Shown here in pieces: positions 28,543 through 39,324 of a stretch of DNA of 64,000 bases (position 1 is its first letter; the number at the start of each line of letters is the position of its first letter). The DNA is taken from assembly GCF_017876155.1 (NCBI RefSeq), contig NZ_JAGINP010000005.1:1-64000 (forward strand), read 5' to 3'. The DNA comes from Azospirillum rugosum. GTDB taxonomy: Bacteria; Pseudomonadota; Alphaproteobacteria; Azospirillales; Azospirillaceae. The translations under genes and the position numbers were made by a program. The notes under the pieces were generated by a model. That model saw nothing but the letters and a program-made list of their open reading frames with translations, made no database searches and was not told the DNA's origin.

Positions 28543-29641
28543 CGTCGTCATCCTCCGGATCGGCCCCGGAACCGGCCCCAGAATCGGAAAGCCGGTCGAG
28601 CAGGTCGAACTGCCGCGTCGGCGCGGACGGCGGGTTGAGCCCCAGGTAGCGGAAGCCCTGGTCGGTCAGCATGCGTCCGCGCGGGGTGCGCTGCAGGAAG
28701 CCTTGCTGGATCAGGTAGGGCTCCACCACCTCCTCCAGCACGTCGCGCTGCTCGCCGAGCGCGGCGCCCAGCGTCTCCACGCCGACCGGGCCGCCGTTGT
28801 AGTTGCCGGCGATGATGCCGAGGTAGCGCCGGTCCATGCTGTCCAGGCCCAGCCGGTCGACCTCCAGCCGGGTCAGGGCGGCGTCGGCGATGCGGGCGTC
28901 CACCTCCGGCACGCCGGCCACCGCGGCGAAGTCGCGCACGCGGCGCAGCAGCCGGCCGGACACGCGCGGCGTCCCGCGGGACCGGTTGGCGATCTCCCGC
29001 GCGCCTTCCGGCGTGATGGCCATGCCCAGCACGCCGGCGGCGCGGCGCACGATCAGCTCCAACTCGTCCGGTTCGTAGAATTGCAGGCGCACGGGAATGC
29101 CGAAGCGCTCGCGCAAGGGGCGCGTGATCAGGCCGGAACGCGTGGTGGCGCCCACCAGCGTGAAGGGCGGCAGGTCGATGCGGATCGACCGCGCCGACGG
29201 CCCCTCCCCGATGATGAGGTCGAGCTGGAAATCCTCCATCGCCGGATAAAGCACCTCTTCCACGGCGGGATTGAGGCGGTGAATCTCGTCGATGAATAGG
29301 ACGTCGTGCGGCTGCAGGTTGGTCAACAGAGCCGCGAGGTCGCCCGCCCGCGCGATGACCGGGCCGGAGGTGGCGCGGAAGCCGACGCCCAGCTCGCGCG
29401 AGACGATCTGCGCCAGCGTCGTCTTGCCGAGGCCCGGCGGGCCGAACAGCAGGACATGGTCCAGCGCCTCCCCGCGCGATCGCGCGGCCTGGATGAAGAT
29501 CGACAGGTTCTCGCGCGCCTGCCGCTGCCCGATGAACTCGGCAAGCGACAGCGGACGGATCGAGGATTCGGTGGAATCGCCGGCGCCCGGCCCCGGCTGC
29601 ACCAGCCGGTCGGGGCCCTGTCCTTCGGTATCGGCCGTCAT
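28535..29641 (-). CDS. ruvB: Holliday junction branch migration helicase RuvB
   Basis: AAA+ motor of the RuvAB complex. The 368 residues include Walker [12 protein letters not shown], Walker [11 protein letters not shown], sensor GATTRSGL and the C-terminal winged helix with TPRGR. It begins with an acidic/Gln-rich leader and ends in an Asp run. The ATG overlaps the ruvA stop (4 nt), indicating coupling. Confidence 0.97.
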   Translation of the reverse strand: MTADTEGQGPDRLVQPGPGAGDSTESSIRPLSLAEFIGQRQARENLSIFIQAARSRGEALDHVLLFGPPGLGKTTLAQIVSRELGVGFRATSGPVIARAGDLAALLTNLQPHDVLFIDEIHRLNPAVEEVLYPAMEDFQLDLIIGEGPSARSIRIDLPPFTLVGATTRSGLITRPLRERFGIPVRLQFYEPDELELIVRRAAGVLGMAITPEGAREIANRSRGTPRVSGRLLRRVRDFAAVAGVPEVDARIADAALTRLEVDRLGLDSMDRRYLGIIAGNYNGGPVGVETLGAALGEQRDVLEEVVEPYLIQQGFLQRTPRGRMLTDQGFRYLGLNPPSAPTRQFDLLDRLSDSGAGSGADPEDDDDV

Positions 29642-30266
29642 TGGCTCAGTTCCTTAAGGCCATGGCGGATCAGCTCCGACACGTTGGCCGCGTCGCCCAG
29701 CTTCCGCCCGGCCGCCACGACGGCGCCGAAGGCTTCCGACCGGCCGTAGCCGAGGTTGACGAGGGCCGAGACGGCGTCCGCCATGATGATGTTGTCGGGG
29801 GAGGCTCCGGCGCCCGCCGGCGCCGCCTTGCCGCCCGCCGGAGCGGTCGCGGCCGAGGCGCCGAGGGCGAGGTTGCCGACCTTGTCCTTCAGCTCGTTGA
29901 TGATGCGCGCGGCGACCTTCGGCCCCACGCCGTCGGCGCGGGTCAGCGCCGTCTTGTCCTGGGACGCGATGGCGCGCGTCAGCTGGTCCGGGTCCAGCAC
30001 GCCGAGGATCGACAGGGCGAGGCGCGAGCCGACGCCCTGGATGGTCGTCAGCATGCGGAACCAGTCGCGCTCCGCCGCGTCGGCGAAGCCGTAGAGGGTG
30101 ATGCGATCCTCGCGGATGAAGGTCTCCACCACCAGCGCCACCCGCTCCCCCGCCGCCATGCGCGACAGCGTCCGGTTGGAGCAGGCCGCCTGATAGCCGA
30201 CCCCATTGACGTCCACGACCACCCAGTCGGTCCCGACCGAATCCACAACGCCGGTGAGCTTGGCGA

Positions 30267-30270
<4 letters not shown>
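29638..30270 (-). CDS. ruvA: Holliday junction branch migration protein RuvA
   Basis: Tetrameric junction-binding protein, 210 residues. It starts [12 protein letters not shown], and has the helix-hairpin-helix motifs around [17 protein letters not shown] and [20 protein letters not shown]. An Ala/Gly-rich flexible linker precedes the C-terminal domain III that contacts RuvB. Its start overlaps the stop of the DUF559 reading frame in ATGA, which is unusual because ruvC normally stands there. Confidence 0.97.
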
Positions 30271-31553
<1,283 letters not shown>

Positions 31554-31584
31554 TCCACAGTCCTCCGCTTCTTCGAGCCGGCGA

Positions 31585-32337
31585 TCAGGCCGTCAGCTTC
31601 TGCATCAGCTCGTCGGAGATGTCGAAGTTGCCTTCGACGGTCTGGACGTCGTCGTTGTCCTCCAGCACGTCCAGCAGCTTCAGCAGGCTGGCGGCGGCGT
31701 CCTCCGACGGGGCGACGGTGTTCAGCGGCTTCCAGGTCAGGCGCGCGCTCTCCGCACCGCCGAACTTGGCCTCCAGCGCGTCGCGCACGACGGCGAAGTT
31801 CTCCACCGTGGTGGTGACCTCGTGGCCGTTCTCGTCGGACGCGACGTCCTCCGCGCCGGCCTCCAGCGCCTCCTCGAACACGGCGTCGGCCGCCGCGGCC
31901 GAGGCCGGGTAGTAGATCGCGCCGACGCGGCTGAACATGAAGCTGACCGAGTTCGTCTCACCCAGCGAGCCGCCGTACTTCGTGAAGGCGGAGCGCACTT
32001 CCGAGGCGGTGCGGTTGCGGTTGTCGGTCAGCGCCTCCACGATCAGCGCGACGCCGCCGGGGCCGTAGCCCTCGTACCGCACCTCTTCGTAGTTCGCGTC
32101 GTCGCCGCCGCCCGGCGTGCCCTGCTTGATCGCGCGGTCGATGCGGTCGCGCGGCATGTTCTGCGCGCGGGCCGCGAGGATGGCCGCGCGCAGGCGCGGG
32201 TTGGCCGCCGGGTCGGGCAGGCCGCCCTTGGCCGCCACGGTGATCTCTCGGGCGAGCTTGTTGAAGATCTTCGACCGCTTGGCGTCCTGCGCGCCCTTGC
32301 GGTGCATGATGTTCTTGAATTGGCTATGACCGGCCAT
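31585..32337 (-). CDS. yebC: YebC/PmpR family protein (TACO1-like)
   Basis: A 250-residue YebC/PmpR protein starting [20 protein letters not shown], a hallmark N-terminus. Members act as transcription regulators and, as shown for relatives, as factors that help ribosomes through proline-rich stretches. It lies 31 bp upstream of ruvC on the same strand, the usual alphaproteobacterial arrangement. There is no membrane segment. The ORF has full family length. Confidence 0.95.
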   Translation of the reverse strand: MAGHSQFKNIMHRKGAQDAKRSKIFNKLAREITVAAKGGLPDPAANPRLRAAILAARAQNMPRDRIDRAIKQGTPGGGDDANYEEVRYEGYGPGGVALIVEALTDNRNRTASEVRSAFTKYGGSLGETNSVSFMFSRVGAIYYPASAAAADAVFEEALEAGAEDVASDENGHEVTTTVENFAVVRDALEAKFGGAESARLTWKPLNTVAPSEDAAASLLKLLDVLEDNDDVQTVEGNFDISDELMQKLTA

Positions 32338-32567
32338 GCGTCGAACGAGCCCCAGATGGAATCAAAGATACAAGGTCTAGTGAAACAGCTTGGAAAGCGG
32401 TGGGACACATGTACCAGTTCTTGTGCGCCACCGCACGCCTTGAGCGGCGGAGACGACACCTACCCATTTAGAAAGTCAATATGGCGAGATTGGGGCACCT
32501 CCCCGGCGTTCCCAAGGCACTCGCCCCACCGTTGCGCCGCGGACACAAGCCGATACGGCGCCCGCGC

Positions 32568-33389
32568 TCAACTCCGCGTCGGCATGGATTGGCTCAGGCG
32601 CCCGCCCAGCCGCAACGGTTCCATGCGGGTGGCAAGGCCCGTGCGGTCGTCGGTTTCGACGTAGCAGCCGCAGACGGTCGCCTCCCCTTCCGCGGGGCTC
32701 AGCCGCTCGGTGGGAAGCTTGCGGATCAGCTTCGCCATGGCGACTTCCTTCTTCATTCCGATGGCGCTGTCGTAGTCGCCGCACATGCCGGCGTCGCTCT
32801 GGTAGGCCGTGCCGCCGCGCAGGATCATGTGGTCGGCCGTGGGCACGTGGCTGTGGGTGCCGACCACCAGCGAGGCGCGGCCGTCGCAGAAGTGGCCCAT
32901 GATCATCTTCTCGCTGGTCGCCTCGCCGTGCATGTCCACGAGGATGGTGTCGACCCCGCCCGCCCCCAGCCGGTGGGCGCGCAGCACCCGGTCGACCGCG
33001 GCGAAGGGATCGTCGAGCGCGTCCATGAACAGGCGCAGCATGACGTTCATCACCAGCACCTTGCGCCCGCCGCGCGCCTGCAACAGCACGAAGCCGCGGC
33101 CCGGCGTGCCCTCCGGGTAGTTCAGCGGGCGGACGATGCGCGGCTGCTGGTCGATGGCCGCGACCAGCTCCTTCTGGTCCCAGCTGTGGTTGCCGAGCGT
33201 CACCACGTCCACACCGGCCTCGAAGAAGTCCTGGGCGATCTTGACCGTGATGCCGAAGCCGCCGGCCGCGTTCTCGCCGTTGACCACCGTCAGGTCGGGG
33301 TCCAGACGCTCCCGCAAGGCCGGCATGTGCGCGATCACCGCGTCGCGCCCCGACCGACCCACCACGTCACCCAGAAACAAAAGCCGCAT
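32568..33389 (-). CDS. TIGR00282/YmdB-like metallophosphoesterase
   Basis: A 273-residue metallophosphoesterase of the YmdB group, which hydrolyses cyclic nucleotides. It starts MRLLFLGDVVGRSGRDAVI and contains NGENAAGGFG, the LGNHSWDQKE motif, MHGEATSEKMIMG and GTHSHVPTADH, which supply the two-metal ligands. It is cytoplasmic. It lies about 50 bp downstream of the folate cyclo-ligase gene on the same strand. The physiological substrate here is not known. Confidence 0.92.
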   Translation of the reverse strand: MRLLFLGDVVGRSGRDAVIAHMPALRERLDPDLTVVNGENAAGGFGITVKIAQDFFEAGVDVVTLGNHSWDQKELVAAIDQQPRIVRPLNYPEGTPGRGFVLLQARGGRKVLVMNVMLRLFMDALDDPFAAVDRVLRAHRLGAGGVDTILVDMHGEATSEKMIMGHFCDGRASLVVGTHSHVPTADHMILRGGTAYQSDAGMCGDYDSAIGMKKEVAMAKLIRKLPTERLSPAEGEATVCGCYVETDDRTGLATRMEPLRLGGRLSQSMPTRS

Positions 33390-33437
33390 CGTCCCAAACC
33401 TTCAGTGCGAAATGCGGAGCGTGTCGCGCCCCAAATC

Positions 33438-34073
33438 TTAAAGCTTGAGCGCGAAGCGCTCCGTAACGATCCAATCCAGCCGCTCGTCGTGGTCGGCGCA
33501 GGGCACCGCCTCCACCTCCTGCGCGGCGAAGGCCACCCCGACGGCCAGGACCGGGCGGACCGCCCGCAGGGCGTCCAGCGTCCGGTCGTAATAGCCGGCC
33601 CCGTAGCCGAGCCGGTGCCCGGTGCGGTCGAAGGCCAGCATCGGCACCAGCAGCACCGCCGGCACCAGCTCCGGCCGGTCGGCGCCGGGCTCGTGGATCC
33701 CGTAGCGCCCGGCCGCCAGCGGCAGCGCCGGGTCCCAGGCGCGGAAGGTCAGCGCCTGCCCGCGCGGCCCCGACACGGGCAGCGCAATGGGCCGGCCGAG
33801 ACCATGAAGATGGAGGAGCAAGGGCCGGACGTCGAGTTCCGATCCCAACGGCCAGTAGCCGGCGACCGGACCGTCGGGGAGGTCGACGTCGGCCAGCACA
33901 CGGTCCCGGATGACGGCCGCGGCCGATTGACGCAGAGGATCGTCCGCGATGGCGTCGCGCACGGCGCGCGCCTTGGCTCGGGCGGCGTCCTTGATCGCGC
34001 GCGTGTCGGTCATCGTGGCCGGGAATGCGGTGGGAAATGGGAGGGTGGAAGGTGCCGCCTCGGCCGTTGGCAT
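33438..34073 (-). CDS. 5-formyltetrahydrofolate cyclo-ligase
   Basis: Converts 5-formyl-THF to 5,10-methenyl-THF using ATP. The 211-residue protein has the C-terminal signature HRLGYGAGYYDRTL and the family's MLAFDRTG. An excellent GGAGG 7 nt upstream fixes the start at 34073; an ATG twenty codons in lacks a site. It lies right behind the 6S RNA gene, as ygfA does in many proteobacteria, and so may be cotranscribed with 6S RNA. Confidence 0.93.
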   Translation of the reverse strand: MPTAEAAPSTLPFPTAFPATMTDTRAIKDAARAKARAVRDAIADDPLRQSAAAVIRDRVLADVDLPDGPVAGYWPLGSELDVRPLLLHLHGLGRPIALPVSGPRGQALTFRAWDPALPLAAGRYGIHEPGADRPELVPAVLLVPMLAFDRTGHRLGYGAGYYDRTLDALRAVRPVLAVGVAFAAQEVEAVPCADHDERLDWIVTERFALKL

Positions 34074-34085
34074 TGCTTATCCTCC

Positions 34086-34215
34086 ATGACCTGCAGAGCA
34101 GGTGGGCGCCGTGTACCCGGACCAGGGTCCGGACAGGGACAGCTCCCGAGAGTCTAAGATTATCGGCCCTGGGGATTATTGCGACCTGACGAGCCAGGCA
34201 GCGACCTTCCGTGCA
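34086..34215 (-). ncRNA. ssrS: 6S RNA (ssrS)
   Basis: The gap between zapA and the folate cyclo-ligase gene is the classical position of 6S RNA, which binds RNA polymerase by imitating an open promoter. On the minus strand the two ends carry matching segments: CCTG and CAGGT in the 5' part can pair with ACCTG and CAGG in the 3' part, making a closing stem. A terminal hairpin CCGGAC-CCTG-GTCCGG and the GGCGCCCACCTG stretch near the 3' end fit 6S RNAs of this class as I recall them. The exact ends are estimated. Confidence 0.72.
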
Positions 34216-34220
34216 CTAAC

Positions 34221-34535
34221 TTAGGCGCGCTCGAGCCGCGCGGCAACCTCTTCGATGCGTTGGGCGACACAATCGACGGCGGCGGCCACTTCCGCCTCGT
34301 CGATCGAGGTCACAGGCGCGATGCCGCGCCCGGCCATGACGTCCTGCATCTCGTCGGCCAGCACGACCGCGGTCAGCAGCAGCATCTGCGCTTCCGACCC
34401 GGATTTGCCGCCGCCGGTCACCTGCTTCAGCCGCATGTCCACATAGGCGGCCAGCTCGCGCAGGCGCGCCTCCTGCCCGTCCTCGCAGAAGACGCGGTAG
34501 GCGCGACCGTTCACCTCGATATCGACCTGGGCCAT
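34221..34535 (-). CDS. zapA: cell division protein ZapA
   Basis: A 104-residue FtsZ-ring stabiliser. It starts MAQVDIEVNGRAYRVFCEDG, has ELAAYVDMRLKQV in the globular head, and ends in a long helix for coiled-coil tetramers. It lies 4 bp behind the DUF4164 gene and upstream of the 6S RNA on the same strand, a conserved proteobacterial order. Confidence 0.94.
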   Translation of the reverse strand: MAQVDIEVNGRAYRVFCEDGQEARLRELAAYVDMRLKQVTGGGKSGSEAQMLLLTAVVLADEMQDVMAGRGIAPVTSIDEAEVAAAVDCVAQRIEEVAARLERA

Positions 34536-34539
34536 GGGA

Positions 34540-34764
34540 TCAGTTCTCCAGCACCGCTTCGAGCCGGCCGATGGCCGCCTCCAGCCGTTTTGACACGCTG
34601 TCCGCCGTTTCCTGGGCGCGCGCCTGCTCGGTGCGGGCCTCGCGCAGGGCCTCGGCCATGTCCTGCTCGCGCCGGGCCACCCGCTCCTCCCGGGCGGCCG
34701 CGGCGTGCTCCAGCCGGTCGACGGCCTTGGAAAGTCGGGCGAGCGCGTCTTTCAGAGAATCCAT
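34540..34764 (-). CDS. DUF4164 coiled-coil protein
   Basis: A 74-residue, almost fully helical protein of the DUF4164 family, with a heptad pattern from LKDALARLSKAVDRLEHA to the end. In alphaproteobacteria it regularly precedes zapA and resembles the division accessory protein ZapB in size and helicity, so a role with ZapA at the Z-ring is plausible (inference). The stop is 4 bp before the zapA start. Confidence 0.85.
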   Translation of the reverse strand: MDSLKDALARLSKAVDRLEHAAAAREERVARREQDMAEALREARTEQARAQETADSVSKRLEAAIGRLEAVLEN

Positions 34765-35061
34765 GGGCGGATAACCTTGGCGAAAGTCCGATGGGCAAAA
34801 GTCTGGCGGGCGGCCGGTCGATTGCTTCGCACATGCATAAAATCTTGTGCATTAGAGTTGGGCCGCTTGCACCGCGCCGTCAACCTGAAATGCGCCCCGG
34901 GCAAAGGGCCATCTCCATTCCCATGTTGACCTCGGCGGAAGGCTTCTGCATGGTGCGCGCGTTCTGCGGGAAACCCTGGTTTCCCGCCCGATCGGTGTTG
35001 CTTCCACCCCGCTTGCGTCAATCCCACTGGCTCGCGCGCCCGTCTTCAGGAACATTGCCCG
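34765..35061. promoter_or_regulatory. divergent promoter region between DUF4164-zapA and tkt
   Basis: A 297-bp gap without a gene. A dyad GCACA (34829-34833) with TGTGC (34846-34850) brackets an A/T-rich core containing TAAAAT, unusual in this GC-rich window, and is a candidate operator or promoter. The tkt start has only a weak ribosome binding site. No coding frame in the gap looks conserved. Confidence 0.4.
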
Positions 35062-37077
35062 ATGTCCGCTGCTTCCGCCGCCACCCCGCCCGCCCCCATC
35101 CAGACCATGGCCAACGCCATCCGCGCGCTCGCCATGGACGCGGTCGAGGCCGCGAAGTCCGGCCACCCCGGCATGCCGATGGGCATGGCCGATGTCGCCA
35201 CCGTCCTGTTCACCCGGTTCCTGAAGTTCGACCCGAAGCACCCGACCTGGGCCGACCGCGACCGCTTCATCCTGTCGGCCGGCCACGGCTCCATGCTCAT
35301 CTACTCGCTGGCCTACCTGACCGGCTATGAGCGGATGACCATCGACGAGCTGAAGCGCTTCCGCCAGCTGGGCAGCCTGACGCCGGGCCACCCGGAGGTC
35401 GACCCGACGCTGGGCATCGAGATGACCACCGGCCCGCTGGGCCAGGGCGTGTCCACCGCCGTCGGCTTCGCGCTGGCGGAGCGCATCACCAACGCCCGCT
35501 TCGGCGACGACCTGGTCGACCACTACACCTACGTCATCGCGTCGGACGGCGACCTGATGGAGGGCGTCAGCCACGAGGCCTGCTCGCTGGCCGGCCACCT
35601 GGGGCTGAACCGCCTGATCGTGCTGTGGGACGACAACCACATCTCCATCGACGGCTCGACCGACCTCAGCTTCACCGACGACACGCCGGCCCGTTTCCGC
35701 TCCTACGGCTGGAACACGATCTCCGTGGACGGCCACGATCCGGAGGCGGTGGCCAAGGCGATCGAGACCGCGCGGGCCAGCACCGACAAGCCGACGCTGA
35801 TCGCCTGCCGCACCATCATCGGCAAGGGCGCCCCGAACAAGGCGAACACCCACGGCTGCCACGGCTCGCCGCTGGGCGCCGACGAGGTCGCCGCGACCCG
35901 CGAGAACCTTGGCTGGCCGCATGAGCCCTTCGTCGTCCCGACCGACGTGCTGGACGCCTGGCGCGCCGCGGGTTCCCGCGCCGACGCCGCCTTCGCCGCC
36001 TGGGAGAAGCGCCTCGCCAGCCTCGACGACTCGGCCCGCAAGGCCTTCGAGGCCGCCGTCGGCCGCGGCGTGCCGGCCGGCCTCAGCGAGCTGGTCTCCG
36101 CCTTCAAGAAGAAGGTGTCGGAGGAGAAGCCGAGCTGGGCGACCCGCGTCGCATCGGGCAACGCGCTCGATGTGCTGGTTCCGGGCGTGCCGGAGATGAT
36201 CGGCGGCTCCGCCGACCTGACCCCGTCCAACAACACGAAGGCCAAGAACACGGCCGACGTGAAGGGCCGCGGCGACTTCCACGGCCGCTACGTCCGCTAC
36301 GGCGTGCGCGAGCACGGCATGGCGACCGTCATGAACGGCATGGCGCTGCACGGCGGCGTCATCCCCTACGGCGGCACCTTCATGCAGTTCGCCGACTACT
36401 GCCGCCCGTCGATCCGCCTGGCCGCGCTGATGAAGCAGCGCTCGATCTTCGTGATGACCCACGACTCGATCGGCCTCGGCGAGGACGGCCCGACCCACCA
36501 GCCGGTGGAGCATCTGGCCGCCCTGCGCGCCATCCCGAACCTGCTGACCCTGCGCCCGGCCGACGCCGTGGAGACCGCGGAGTGCTGGCAGATCGCGCTG
36601 GAGCGGGTGAACGGCCCGTCGGTCCTGGCGCTGACCCGCCAGAACGTGCCGACGCTGCGCACCGCGCACACGGAGGAGAACCGCTCCGCCCGCGGCGGCT
36701 ATGTGATGGCCGAGGCCGAGGGTGAGCGCAAGGTGACGCTGCTCGCCACCGGGTCGGAGGTGTCGCTGGCGATGGAGGCCCGCAAGGCGCTCCAGGCCGA
36801 GGGCGTCGGCACCGCCGTCGTGTCGCTGCCGAGCTTCGAGCTGTTCGAGGCGCAGGACGACGGCTACAAGGCGTCGGTGCTGGGCAGCGGCGTGCGCGTC
36901 GCGGTCGAGGCGGCCGTCCGCCAGGGCTGGGACCGCTGGCTCGGCTATCCGGGCGCCACGGGCACGGCCTTCGTCGGCATGACGGGCTTCGGCGAGTCGG
37001 CACCCTATCAGGAGCTTTACAAGCACTTCGGCATTACCGCCGAGGCTGTGGTCGCCGCCGCGAAGGCGCGCCTGTAA
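35062..37077 (+). CDS. tkt: transketolase
   Basis: A thiamine-diphosphate enzyme of the pentose phosphate pathway, 671 residues, full length. The cofactor motif runs [20 protein letters not shown] through [14 protein letters not shown]. Substrate histidines appear in SGHPGMPMG and GCHGSPLG. The C-terminal half has [16 protein letters not shown] and [17 protein letters not shown]. It is the first of two adjacent sugar-phosphate genes, with gap 111 bp downstream. Confidence 0.98.
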   Translation: MSAASAATPPAPIQTMANAIRALAMDAVEAAKSGHPGMPMGMADVATVLFTRFLKFDPKHPTWADRDRFILSAGHGSMLIYSLAYLTGYERMTIDELKRFRQLGSLTPGHPEVDPTLGIEMTTGPLGQGVSTAVGFALAERITNARFGDDLVDHYTYVIASDGDLMEGVSHEACSLAGHLGLNRLIVLWDDNHISIDGSTDLSFTDDTPARFRSYGWNTISVDGHDPEAVAKAIETARASTDKPTLIACRTIIGKGAPNKANTHGCHGSPLGADEVAATRENLGWPHEPFVVPTDVLDAWRAAGSRADAAFAAWEKRLASLDDSARKAFEAAVGRGVPAGLSELVSAFKKKVSEEKPSWATRVASGNALDVLVPGVPEMIGGSADLTPSNNTKAKNTADVKGRGDFHGRYVRYGVREHGMATVMNGMALHGGVIPYGGTFMQFADYCRPSIRLAALMKQRSIFVMTHDSIGLGEDGPTHQPVEHLAALRAIPNLLTLRPADAVETAECWQIALERVNGPSVLALTRQNVPTLRTAHTEENRSARGGYVMAEAEGERKVTLLATGSEVSLAMEARKALQAEGVGTAVVSLPSFELFEAQDDGYKASVLGSGVRVAVEAAVRQGWDRWLGYPGATGTAFVGMTGFGESAPYQELYKHFGITAEAVVAAAKARL

Positions 37078-37101
37078 AAAGACCGACCGTTATCGGATCA
37101 G

Positions 37102-37160
37102 CGCCCCGGGGCCGCTGGCCCGGGGGCGGAGAGTTGCCGCCCCGGGCCGAACGCCCGGGG
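37102..37160 (+). promoter_or_regulatory. two strong GC hairpins in the tkt-gap spacer
   Basis: The first hairpin pairs 37102-37113 with 37117-37128 with one mismatch. The second pairs CCCCGGGC (37140-37147) with GCCCGGGG (37153-37160) perfectly. Neither is followed by a T run. They may slow transcription past tkt, protect the gap message, or shape its leader. The gap ribosome site GGAGGA lies downstream and is not enclosed. Confidence 0.45.
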
Positions 37161-37188
37161 TCGGGGAAAGCCAGACTGGAGGAATACA

Positions 37189-38196
37189 ATGGCTGTTCGG
37201 GTTGCGATCAACGGGTTTGGCCGCATTGGCCGTCTGGTCCTGCGGGCCATTTACGAGAGCGGCCGCAAGGACGTCGAGGTCGTGGCGATCAACGACCTCG
37301 CCGATCTCAAGGCCAACGCCCACCTGCTGAAGTACGACAGCGTCCACGGCCGCTTCCCCGGCACCATCGAGACCCGCGAGGGTGAGCTGATCGTGAACGG
37401 CCACTCGATCAAGGTCGTGCAGGAGCGTGACCCGGCCAAGCTGCCGTGGAAGGATCTGGGCGTCCAGATCGCCATGGAATGCTCGGGCATCTTCACCAAG
37501 CGCGCCGACGCCGCCAAGCACCTGGAGGCGGGTGCCGAGAAGGTTCTGATCTCCGCCCCGGCGACCGACGAGGACATCACCGTCGTCTATGGGGTCAACC
37601 ACGACCAGCTGAAGGCCGAGCACCGCATCGTGTCGAACGCGTCGTGCACCACGAACTGCCTCGCCCCGGTGGCCTTCGTGCTGCACAACCTGATCGGCAT
37701 CGAGAAGGGCTTCATGACCACGATCCACTCCTACACGGGTGACCAGCGGATCGTGGACACCAACCACAAGGACCTGCACCGCGCCCGCGCCGCGGCCCTG
37801 AACATGATCCCGACCTCCACCGGCGCCGCCAAGGCCGTCGGCAAGGTGCTGCCGGAGCTGAAGGGCAAGCTGGACGGCACCGCCATGCGCGTGCCGACCC
37901 CGAACGTCTCGGTCGTGGACTTCAAGTTCACCGCCAAGCGCGCGACCTCCGTCGAGGAGATCACCAAGGCCATCAGCGACGCCGCCAACGGCCCGCTGAA
38001 GGGCATCCTCGGCGCCTACACCGAGGATCTGGTCTCCACCGACTTCAACCACGACCCGCACAGCTCGATCTTCGCGCTGAACGAGACCAAGGTCATCGAC
38101 GGCAACTTCGTCCGCATCATGACCTGGTACGACAACGAGTGGGGCTTCTCCAACCGCATGAGCGACACCGCCGTCGCCATGGCGAACGCGAAGTAA
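37189..38196 (+). CDS. gap: type I glyceraldehyde-3-phosphate dehydrogenase
   Basis: Oxidises and phosphorylates glyceraldehyde-3-phosphate in glycolysis and gluconeogenesis. The 335-residue protein has the NAD motif INGFGRIGRL and the catalytic cysteine C153 in SNASCTTNCLAP. The helix start VVAINDLAD after the first Rossmann fold suggests NAD rather than NADP use. GGAGGA lies upstream of the ATG. A strong terminator follows. Confidence 0.98.
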   Translation: MAVRVAINGFGRIGRLVLRAIYESGRKDVEVVAINDLADLKANAHLLKYDSVHGRFPGTIETREGELIVNGHSIKVVQERDPAKLPWKDLGVQIAMECSGIFTKRADAAKHLEAGAEKVLISAPATDEDITVVYGVNHDQLKAEHRIVSNASCTTNCLAPVAFVLHNLIGIEKGFMTTIHSYTGDQRIVDTNHKDLHRARAAALNMIPTSTGAAKAVGKVLPELKGKLDGTAMRVPTPNVSVVDFKFTAKRATSVEEITKAISDAANGPLKGILGAYTEDLVSTDFNHDPHSSIFALNETKVIDGNFVRIMTWYDNEWGFSNRMSDTAVAMANAK

Positions 38197-38216
38197 GCCA
38201 CACCGCTTCGGTCACG

Positions 38217-38249
38217 GAAAAGGCGCTCCGGAAACGGGGCGCCTTTTTC
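38217..38249 (+). terminator. intrinsic terminator after gap
   Basis: AAGGCGCTCC (38220-38229) pairs with GGGGCGCCTT (38236-38245, one G-T) and is followed by a run of T. It lies 23 bp after the gap stop codon. Confidence 0.85.
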
Positions 38250-38313
38250 TTTGTTGTCGCACACGAACGGATTACAACCGCTGGGAATGGCGGCACGGGC
38301 GCGGCGGAGCTTC

Positions 38314-39324
38314 ATGAGAATCCTGCAAACCATCCTGTCCAAGGGCTTTCGCGGCGCTGAGCGGCATGTGGCGGAACTGGCGAACGCCCAGGCGCGGCGG
38401 CACGAGGTGCTTCTGCTCCTGCGCCGGGACTGCGCCGACGGGAACGGCGTGTCCATCCGGGACTGGCTGGACCCGGCCGTCCGCGTCGCGACCCTGCGGC
38501 GACCCTTCTGGACTTGGCAGGCCTGGAGCACGGTCCGGCGCTTCCGCCCCGACGTCGTCCACGCGCATGGCGGGCGGGCCAGCCGCCTGCTGCCGCGGGT
38601 CGCCGGCCGGGTGCCGGTGGTCTCCACCATCCACCTCGACTACCGCCACGACAGCTACAGGCGCGTGGACGGGCTGATCTGCACGACGGACTGGCAGCGG
38701 ACGGGCGTCTCCGCCGACTACCGCGGGCACACGGCGCGCATCGACCTGTGGTACCGGCCGCAGCCGCGCCTCGCCCCGGACGACGTCGCGCGGGAGCGGC
38801 AGGCGCTGGGCGGCGGCACCGCCTTCCTGATCGGATTCGTCGGCCACCTGATCCGGGCCAAGGGCTGCGACCTGCTGATCGAGGCCTTCCGGCGCGCCGC
38901 CCTGCCCGACGCCCGGCTGGTGGTCGTCGGCGACGGGCCGGAGCGCGCGGCCCTGGAAAGCATGGCGCCGGCCAACGTCCACTTCACCGGGTTCCGCGGC
39001 GACGCGCGTGACCTCTTCCAGGCCTTCGACCTGTTCGTCTCGCCGTCGCGGGACGAGCCCTTCGGGTTGGTGTTCCTGGAGGCGCTGGACGCCGGGGCGC
39101 CCATCGTGGCGACGCGGTCGCAGGGGGCGATGGCGCTGCTGCCCGGCTATCCGGCGGAGCTTGTGGCGCTGGAGGATGTGGACGCGCTCGCCGCGGCGCT
39201 GCGGGGCGCCCACGCTCAGCGTCGGCCGCGCTACGACGCGGATCTCAGCCGCTTCGACCAGGATGGCCGCCTCGCCGAGATCGAGGCCTTCTATCGGGAT
39301 GTGATGGGAACCCGCGCTACCTGA
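38314..39324 (+). CDS. glycosyltransferase family 4 protein
   Basis: A GT-B transferase of 336 residues starting MRILQTILSKGFRGAERHVAEL. The donor-site region shows FVGHLIRAKGCDLLIEAF and SRDEPFGLVFLEALDAG, the GT4 E-x7-E signature. I chose the ATG at 38314, which has GGAG upstream, over earlier in-frame codons. It stands alone, away from the main glycan cluster, and overlaps the convergent HicB gene by 8 nt. A role in a surface glycan or glycolipid is likely but unproven. Confidence 0.88.
   Translation: MRILQTILSKGFRGAERHVAELANAQARRHEVLLLLRRDCADGNGVSIRDWLDPAVRVATLRRPFWTWQAWSTVRRFRPDVVHAHGGRASRLLPRVAGRVPVVSTIHLDYRHDSYRRVDGLICTTDWQRTGVSADYRGHTARIDLWYRPQPRLAPDDVARERQALGGGTAFLIGFVGHLIRAKGCDLLIEAFRRAALPDARLVVVGDGPERAALESMAPANVHFTGFRGDARDLFQAFDLFVSPSRDEPFGLVFLEALDAGAPIVATRSQGAMALLPGYPAELVALEDVDALAAALRGAHAQRRPRYDADLSRFDQDGRLAEIEAFYRDVMGTRAT

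Noticed and set aside
34852..37026. Long minus-strand frame opposite transketolase
   Set aside because: Antisense shadow. The sense strand encodes a full transketolase.
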